Assembly (NCBI GenBank): GCA_049509915.1
Contig: JBEKZL010000225.1
Location: forward strand, 1 to 12,324
From: JBEKYD01 sp049509915
GTDB taxonomy: Bacteria > Acidobacteriota > Terriglobia > Bryobacterales > Bryobacteraceae
Direction: 5' to 3'
DNA length: 12,324 nt
Positions 8,019-12,324 of the stretch are shown here, piece after piece. The notes under the pieces are model-generated. The model saw only the letters and a list, made by a program, of their open reading frames with translations, had not been told where the DNA came from and searched no databases. The position numbers and the translations under genes are program-made. How positions within the stretch are numbered: position 1 is the first letter of the stretch; each line of letters opens with the position of its first letter.

Positions 8019-8290
8019 AGCGCCAGGCGCGCCCGGCGATCGAGCGAAGAGCCTCTCCAAGCAGCCCGCCGATGACTGACGCGCGTGAGTCGAGTAACAC
8101 GCCGCCGGCTGGACGTACCGGTACGAATTACTTGTAAGAACCACTAATTACGCGTTCTAAATACCTCACGCGCTTGTTACACTGCATGATACGCGTGGAG
8201 TAGGTTTGGCGTCTCCGCTGGCCGCCTCATTCCCGCACCGGAGGTGTGGGCGCCGAATCGGAGAGTGCCCGCCGCAGTTAGCTATCCATC
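8019..8290. other. Intergenic region at the left edge of the accessory segment
   Basis: I see no gene here. It contains a 12-bp perfect palindrome CGTACCGGTACG at 8114-8125, a GC-rich imperfect hairpin just after the isomerase stop (CGCCAGGCGCGCCCGGCG), and an AT-rich patch at 8126-8165 that may be a promoter. Base composition changes from the GC-rich operon to a more mixed one. Confidence 0.45.
8133..8161 (+). promoter_or_regulatory. Candidate sigma-70 promoter for the small membrane protein gene
   Basis: TTGTAA (8133-8138) and TCTAAA (8156-8161) are separated by exactly 17 bases, each matching four of six consensus positions. Transcription would start near 8168, leaving a leader of about 120 bases before the ATG at 8291. 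The match is moderate and could be chance in this AT-rich patch. Confidence 0.3.
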
Positions 8291-8740
8291 ATGTCGTGTG
8301 GCATCGTAATTATGAATAACTCATGTATTACCTTGAGCCTGTTGGCGGTTGGAATGTCCCTCACCGCGGCGATGGACGGACAAACTACACCTACCCCGAC
8401 TCACGCCGCCAGCCCTCGTCCACGGCCGGCCGTATCCGCACCGGGTAAGACTGTCTGGAAATGGTCTCTGGCAATTATGGCAGCCGCCAACGCAGCCGAT
8501 ACCGTTGCGAGCGTACAGTGCAACCAGGATCCCGCCCGATGCGGGCAGGAGCGGGGATGGCTGTATCCCGGCGCGAAGTTCTCGATTGGCGTCAAGGCCG
8601 CGGTGGTCGGCGGGCAAATGCTCGCCCAGTGGCTGATTGTGCGAAAGCGTCCTGCGGCCGCGAAGTGGTTCGTGCCGGGCAATGCCGGACAAACGGGAAT
8701 GGGGGCCTGGGCGGCGTGGCACAATGCGCGGTTAAGGTAA
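8291..8740 (+). CDS. Hypothetical small membrane protein
   Basis: A 149-residue protein of unknown function. The N-terminus (residues 8-30) is a signal peptide or membrane anchor, then a proline/threonine-rich linker (31-52). A region with two further hydrophobic stretches (57-75 and about 97-117) follows, containing NAADTVASVQC, a GQERGWLYPGAKF segment and GVKAAVVGGQMLAQW, and it ends NAGQTGMGAWAAWHN. The pattern (a DxxxS-C/W segment, NP/YPG turn, glycine-rich helix, terminal HN) recalls a family of uncharacterised acidobacterial membrane proteins, from memory only. The start may instead be the ATG at 8312, which begins nearer the hydrophobic segment; neither has a strong Shine-Dalgarno. It lies 180 bp before the FYVE protein gene on the same strand. 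Confidence 0.6.
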   Translation: MSCGIVIMNNSCITLSLLAVGMSLTAAMDGQTTPTPTHAASPRPRPAVSAPGKTVWKWSLAIMAAANAADTVASVQCNQDPARCGQERGWLYPGAKFSIGVKAAVVGGQMLAQWLIVRKRPAAAKWFVPGNAGQTGMGAWAAWHNARLR

Positions 8741-8885
8741 CTCGGCTGAGTCGGATGAGCGTGGGCGGCGTACAGCGTCGACATACCAGAGGCGGGCCCG
8801 CGCGGGTCGGCCTTGTGAACGAGTGGACGGTGCCTGCGTAAATGAAGGTCGCGGATAGAGAATCGTCGCCATCGTAGTTCCGTGA

Positions 8886-8907
8886 TATTATGATCACACC
8901 CGGGGAG
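8886..8907 (+). promoter_or_regulatory. Candidate -10 box and ribosome site of the FYVE gene
   Basis: TATTAT at 8886-8891 resembles a -10 hexamer, without a good -35 at the right distance. GGGGAG at 8902-8907 is a plausible Shine-Dalgarno, though 13 bases before the ATG at 8921 is slightly long. Together they support an own promoter and the chosen start. Confidence 0.35.
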
Positions 8908-8920
8908 CACGCGAACTGCT

Positions 8921-9850
8921 ATGGCTCATGCCATTAACCATTTCAAGAATGTTGCCCTTGCCACAAAAGGTCCAGGCGTGGACATCGATGAGATCGGCCC
9001 CGTCGATAACGCTACCGCCCTCGATGATATGTGCGACGTGCATTTTGGCATTAACACGGATCACTACGACGACGAAATTGACGATACGATTCAAGCCCAG
9101 GCCGATCTCGAGGGGCTCGGTCCGCGAATTCTCGACATCCTCAACCGGGGCGGCCGTACCGCGGAGGATACCTGGTTTATCATCGAGCACGGACGGGCGC
9201 GGACGCGTGGCGCAACCCCGGGATTTGAGAATTTTTACGTTCAGTTCAATCGCAAAAAGAAAGTGACGAACTTCACTTTTCGCCCTGGCTCCAAGATCAG
9301 CGGTGTCGATGTCAGCGGAACCGAAAAGTATAAACCTGGCGCCGTCCACAAGGGTGAGAAGGACAAAGTCGAGGGCCTGCAATACGGGACGCGGTGGTCA
9401 AAGACCGCGCTCGAACACGCGGCGAACAGTACCCGCGGCAACATCCACTTTCATCTGGATGGAATGGGAGATATCAACGCCCTGATCACCAAGGATAGTA
9501 ATTTCTCCCACAACGTCACCAGCCGGGAACTGCGCTATGTCTTCCGGAACTGGCCGAGGTTCGAACATAAAGTTATCTTTTATAACGGCTTTACAGCTCT
9601 CCCTTACCGGGCCGTAATGGTCGAGCCGCCGTGGCTGTGGCGACCGGATAGCTCGGCCATTCAGTGTCATCACTGCCACGCGAATTTTGGTTTTTTCACC
9701 CGAAGGCACCACTGCAGAAAGTGCGGACTGATCTTTTGCAGCGAGTGCACTCCGCAAACCAAGGCGCTGCCGTACCCGATTCGCCGCCCCGGCGCGGATG
9801 TCGAAAAAGGCAATGTTCGCGTCTGCGACGCCTGTTTCATCTTGCCCTAA
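8921..9850 (+). CDS. FYVE zinc-finger protein with unassigned N-terminal region
   Basis: The 309-residue protein ends in a textbook FYVE finger (residues 240-306): WRPD (240-243) fits WxxD, four CxxC pairs lie at C249/C252, C265/C268, C273/C276 and C302/C305, RRHHCRKCG (261-269) is the basic phosphate-binding motif, and VRVC (299-302) is the closing RVC motif. Phenylalanines 258-259 before the basic motif match the membrane-inserting turret. In eukaryotes this domain binds phosphatidylinositol 3-phosphate. Residues 1-235 are not recognised; 174-237 carry IHFHLDGMGDINALIT, SRELRYVFRNW and HKVIFYNG before PPW, which faintly recalls modules at the ends of bacterial secreted toxin-like proteins (memory, weak). 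There is no signal peptide or membrane helix. The gene is more AT-rich than its neighbours, suggesting transfer. The domain call is firm; the role is unknown. Confidence 0.85.
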   Translation: MAHAINHFKNVALATKGPGVDIDEIGPVDNATALDDMCDVHFGINTDHYDDEIDDTIQAQADLEGLGPRILDILNRGGRTAEDTWFIIEHGRARTRGATPGFENFYVQFNRKKKVTNFTFRPGSKISGVDVSGTEKYKPGAVHKGEKDKVEGLQYGTRWSKTALEHAANSTRGNIHFHLDGMGDINALITKDSNFSHNVTSRELRYVFRNWPRFEHKVIFYNGFTALPYRAVMVEPPWLWRPDSSAIQCHHCHANFGFFTRRHHCRKCGLIFCSECTPQTKALPYPIRRPGADVEKGNVRVCDACFILP

Positions 9851-9879
9851 CGGCAACCCGGTCCGGGGGCTCTAGCGCG

Positions 9880-9951
9880 AAGGCCGTCCTGCAGCCCCTC
9901 AAACGGAAGAAGTACCCCGTCATCCACGCCATTATCGAATACGAGTACGGC
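9880..9951 (+). pseudogene. Decayed copy of the 3' end of the isomerase-like gene
   Basis: Bases 9880-9951 align to 7881-7949 inside the isomerase-like gene with 63 of 69 aligned bases identical and one 3-base insertion, by hand alignment. The last 18 bases are identical. The copy stays in frame, reading KAVLQPLKRKKYP and then IIEYEYG, against KAVLQLLKHKKYP and NIEYEYG in the intact gene. Similarity stops sharply on both sides. The open frame that contains it (9664-10197) overlaps the FYVE gene in another frame and otherwise encodes nothing recognisable, so it is a remnant and not a gene. Confidence 0.75.
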
Positions 9952-10149
9952 GTTTGCTGGTCCTCCCAAGACGAAGTGCTAGAAACCCACCTTGCTTCCG
10001 GTGGGGTCGCAAACTCCATCGAGGGTTTCCCGCAGAAGTTCTCCCAGGGAATGATCCCCTACGAAGCGAAGCAGCGAAAACACGGATTTAGTGATTCGCG
10101 CCTCGATGTGCAAGGCAGCTTCTGCTTGCTTGCGGCCGCACGTATTTGT
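9952..10149. other. Non-coding stretch between two gene remnants
   Basis: About 200 bases between the isomerase-like tail copy and the DUF4338 remnant. An open frame crosses it on the plus strand, but its predicted residues show no domain, membrane segment or known motif. I see no structured RNA or repeat in it. Confidence 0.4.
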
Positions 10150-10480
10150 TTACCGGGTGAGATCTCCGCAGAGTCGCTGTCGGGCATCGCGTACTAGAGG
10201 ATAAACGTAGACGTCCTTAACTGCTCGACGGTGGGCTTTGTGCTCACGGTCCATGCGACCGCGCCCGGCGGTCTGCCCGACATGGAGCCAGTTGGCGGCG
10301 CGGTAGCAGGTGCCGCGGGAGCGAGCCGCATCCACCAGGGTCTCCAATAGTTGGGGGCGAGTTGGCGGCTTATCGGCTCGCCCGATTCGGATTTGTTCCA
10401 ACGCGCGAGGTAGGAGACGCAATCAATCCGATCGCGCAGGCGAAGTTCTCCGGCTGATGGACCGCACACTCGATCAGGGG
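10150..10480 (-). pseudogene. Remnant of a DUF4338 / DruA-like protein
   Basis: On the minus strand, 10359 down to 10150 reads LLETLVDAARSRGTCYRAAN then WLHVGQTAGRGRMDRE and KDVYVYPLVRDARQRLCG, ending at TAA 10150-10152. The RGTCYRAANW..LGQTxGRGR block is the hallmark of DUF4338, the domain of Druantia protein DruA that also occurs in transposase-associated proteins. Upstream, another frame keeps a weak piece (SAGELRLRDRID, about 10430-10470), resembling the SAA...RDRxIGW part of the family. The central segment between them is missing, and the N-terminus is gone. It is a truncated, frameshifted relic, so no active defence protein is encoded. Its left limit is firm; the right limit is approximate. 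Confidence 0.7.
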
Positions 10481-10640
10481 TGCCGCGCGGTAGAAGGACC
10501 TGCGGTTCCGCCGGCCGGCGTCGGTCTTGCGCGAGCCAGAGGCATGCACCGCCACGGACCGTGCGACGCATTACACTGCTCCGGTGCCGCTGCGGACGGG
10601 GAGGTGTTGCCCCCCCCAGGCGCACGTTACCATTTACTCT
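10481..10640. other. Upstream region of the alcohol dehydrogenase gene
   Basis: GC-rich, no gene. It contains a run of eight or nine C (10610-10617), a GGGGAGG far from the start codon, and TACCAT at 10628-10633, seven bases before the dehydrogenase ATG. The TACCAT could be a -10 box giving a leaderless mRNA; TTGCCC at 10607-10612 is a poor -35 at 15 bp. Confidence 0.3.
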
Positions 10641-11657
10641 ATGGCAACTTTTCAAGCTCTCGCGGTACAACAGGCGGGCGGCGAGCTCGAGCCGTTTTCC
10701 TACGATCCAGGCGAGCTGAGGGATGAGCAGGTCGAAATCGAAGTTCTCTATTGCGGTATCTGCCATTCCGATCTCGCCATGAAGTTCAACGAATGGCACA
10801 TGACGCAATATCCGTTCGTTCCCGGCCATGAGGCTATTGGCAAGCTGGTCGCGGTGGGGCGCGACGCCAAGTTCCTGACCGTCGGCCAGATGGTGGGGCT
10901 AGGGTGGAATTCCGGCAGTTGCCTGCATTGCGCGCAGTGCCTGAGCGGCAACCACAACATGTGCAGCACCCTGGAGATGACCATCGCCGGCCGCTACGGC
11001 GCATTCGCCACGCGGGTCCGCTGCCACTGGGTATGGGCAACGCCGATTCCGGAAGGATTGGACCTGGCCAAGGCCGGTCCACTGCTGTGCGGCGGCATCA
11101 CCGTCTTCAACCCGCTACTGCAATTTCAGGTTCTGCCCACCGACCGCGTGGGCGTGATCGGCATCGGGGGCCTGGGACACATGGCGCTGCAATTTATGAA
11201 TCGTTGGGGCTGCGACGTCACCGCGTTCACCTCTTCGGCCGCCAAAGCCGACGAGGCGAAACGGATGGGCGCACATCACGTGGTGGATACCCACTCCACG
11301 GACGCTCTTGCCAAAGTGGCCGGTTCGTTCGATTTCATCCTCTCCACGGTTACCGCCGACCTGCCCTGGGATGCGTATCTGGCGGCCTTGGCGCCCAAGG
11401 GACGACTGCACATCGTAGGGGTCGCGCCGCAACCGATTCCCGCGCCGCCTTTCCCTTTGATCGCCGCCCAGCGATCCATCAGCGGGTCTCCCTCCGGCGC
11501 TCCCGCGACCGTTATCAAGATGCTCGATTTCGCGGCGCGCCATGGCGTCGCTGCGGTGACCGAAGAATTCCCGATGAGCCGTGCCAACGAAGCGTTCCGG
11601 CGGCTCAAAAGCGGTAAGGCACGCTACCGCATCGTGTTGAAGAACGATTTAGGGTGA
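10641..11657 (+). CDS. Zinc-dependent alcohol/aldehyde dehydrogenase (cinnamyl alcohol dehydrogenase-like)
   Basis: A 338-residue medium-chain dehydrogenase/reductase, cytosolic, interconverting alcohols and aldehydes, probably with NADP(H) as in YahK and other CAD-type enzymes. Catalytic zinc ligands are C38 (in YCGICHSD), H63 with E64 (GHEAIG) and C150 (PLLCGG). The structural zinc lobe has C94, C97, C100 and C108. The Rossmann motif is GIGGLGH (174-180), and the following strand ends FTSSAAK, a Ser-Ser-x-x-Lys pattern that favours NADPH. The ATG at 10641 was chosen over the longer upstream frame because family similarity begins there, although no Shine-Dalgarno is present. It stands alone between the accessory segment and transposon debris. 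Natural substrate is unknown. Confidence 0.92.
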   Translation: MATFQALAVQQAGGELEPFSYDPGELRDEQVEIEVLYCGICHSDLAMKFNEWHMTQYPFVPGHEAIGKLVAVGRDAKFLTVGQMVGLGWNSGSCLHCAQCLSGNHNMCSTLEMTIAGRYGAFATRVRCHWVWATPIPEGLDLAKAGPLLCGGITVFNPLLQFQVLPTDRVGVIGIGGLGHMALQFMNRWGCDVTAFTSSAAKADEAKRMGAHHVVDTHSTDALAKVAGSFDFILSTVTADLPWDAYLAALAPKGRLHIVGVAPQPIPAPPFPLIAAQRSISGSPSGAPATVIKMLDFAARHGVAAVTEEFPMSRANEAFRRLKSGKARYRIVLKNDLG

Positions 11658-11679
11658 AGCCGCGGGCTTGAGCCTGACA

Positions 11680-11815
11680 GTTTGGTGGGGCGGTCACCCG
11701 CGCCTTGCGCCAGGCTTTCTCCGGCAACTCCCGCGCCAACTGCGCCACCGAGAGCGGTTGGTGCGTTTGGTCCCGTTGCATCCGTTTGGGCCGCCGCCCT
11801 TTCCCGCTCCACGCC
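11680..11815 (-). pseudogene. IS701-like transposase fragment
   Basis: On the minus strand, one frame from about 11815 to 11695 reads GKGRRPKRMQRDQTHQPLSV followed by AQLARELPEKAWRKARVT, which resembles the internal GRP.KR....HQPVSV..LA..LP..AW segment of IS701-family transposases (from memory). Similarity fades on both sides, with a stop (TAG) just upstream, and no further transposase sequence follows. It is a short relic wedged between the dehydrogenase stop and the ISAzo13 remnant. The family name is tentative. Confidence 0.45.
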
Positions 11816-11863
11816 TAAGGCCATGTTAAATAATAATATGTACAATTTGACAAACCGGACAGA

Positions 11864-12324
11864 TCAGCCAATCGGGCGAGGTGAAAGGGTATGGTTCCAC
11901 TCGGGATGTGTTTTGTGGCGGCTGAGGAGCAGTTCGTCCATGTCCTTCTTGGATAGTTCGACGCCGGTTTCATTTTGATCGGTATCCAGAATGGCCTTGA
12001 CCTTCAGCCCAGTTTTGGTGCCGGTTCCACCAATCAGGTTGACTACGGTTTCGAAATTGATCAGAGGCTTGCCCTTCCAGTTCAGGCTAATGAAGGAAAA
12101 TAGCCGATGTTCGATCTTGTTCCACTTGCTGGTTCCCGGCGGGTAGTGACATACCGTGATTGCCATGCCAGTCTCATCGCTCAGTTCCTGGAGTCGCACT
12201 TTCAGGCCCCTTGCCGGTTGCCGTTCCCGCCCTTGCTGTCGGCGTAGAGCAGCAACCGCTGCGCCGCGCGGTAGTGTTTCCTGCCATCCATCCGCCACCA
12301 CCGCCGGATGCTCTCGACAGCGAA
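11864..12324 (-). mobile_element. ISAzo13-family transposase, 3' part, frameshifted, leaving the window
   Basis: The C-terminal part of an ISAzo13 DDE transposase. From the window edge the first frame reads FAVESIRRWWRMDGRKHYRA and LLLYADSKGGNGNR, then meets a TGA at 12204-12202. The neighbouring frame continues the protein as LKVRLQELSDETG, ITVCHYPPGTSKWNKIEHRL, FSFISLNWKGKPL and, at the end, HPEWNHTLSP before the stop at 11864-11866. The catalytic ADxGGSNG and HRLFSF motifs are thus in different frames, with the break between about 12204 and 12225 and a few residues missing. The element is most likely dead, unless the shift is a sequencing error. The 5' half lies outside the window; I could not identify terminal repeats. 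Confidence 0.8.

Noticed and set aside
9664..10197. 177-codon open frame after the FYVE gene
   Set aside because: Its first part overlaps the FYVE domain in another frame and only the short isomerase-like block is recognisable, so it was recorded as a remnant.
10150..10480. Functional Druantia anti-phage system
   Set aside because: Only a fragment of a DruA-like domain remains, frameshifted, and no other Druantia gene is nearby.
10194..10829. 211-codon minus-strand open frame overlapping the dehydrogenase start
   Set aside because: It mixes antisense dehydrogenase sequence with a wrong-frame reading of the DUF4338 remnant.
11657..11669. Hairpin AAGCC/GGCTT after the dehydrogenase stop as a terminator
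   Set aside because: Only a 5-bp stem with no following T tract; likely chance.

Overview
The window looks like a piece of a GC-rich soil bacterium, most probably an acidobacterium of the Solibacter/Bryobacter type. This is an inference from gene style (ATGA-coupled pairs, Tat-led sugar-isomerase-like TIM barrels, an ISAzo13 transposase, palindromic intergenic repeats beginning TGTGGGGCAGG). No rRNA or other taxonomic marker gene is present.

Left part (1-5580) is mostly on the minus strand. The first 33 bases hold the start of a gene that leaves the window (perhaps hemE), overlapped ATGA-style by a complete ApbE-type flavin transferase (30-1004). A short plus-strand gene remnant (1237-1536) separates it from a run of three minus-strand genes read right to left: an MscS-type channel (4501-5580), a tartrate/D-malate dehydrogenase (3427-4491) and the lipid II flippase MurJ (1584-3170). 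A 226-bp inverted-repeat element sits just upstream of murJ.

Middle part (5773-8018) is a plus-strand pair with overlapping stop and start: an APC-family amino acid permease and a Tat-signal sugar phosphate isomerase/epimerase-like TIM barrel.

Right part (8019-12324) is accessory. It holds a small membrane protein (8291-8740) and, most notably, a 309-residue protein (8921-9850) whose C-terminus carries every signature motif of a eukaryotic FYVE zinc finger (WxxD, RRHHCR, RVC and eight paired cysteines). FYVE domains bind phosphatidylinositol 3-phosphate on endosomes and are very rare in bacteria. The gene is visibly more AT-rich than its neighbours. It lies between the intact isomerase gene and a decayed 69-bp copy of that gene's 3' end (9880-9951). 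Next to this is a minus-strand remnant of a DUF4338/DruA-like protein (10150 to about 10480). A complete zinc-dependent alcohol dehydrogenase (10641-11657) follows, and then remnants of two transposases (IS701-like and ISAzo13).

The best candidate for something new is the FYVE protein with its unassigned N-terminal region. A protein of this kind could act on, or respond to, eukaryotic membranes (protist prey, predators or hosts), but nothing in the window proves export or target. No tRNA, rRNA, CRISPR array or complete defence operon is visible.
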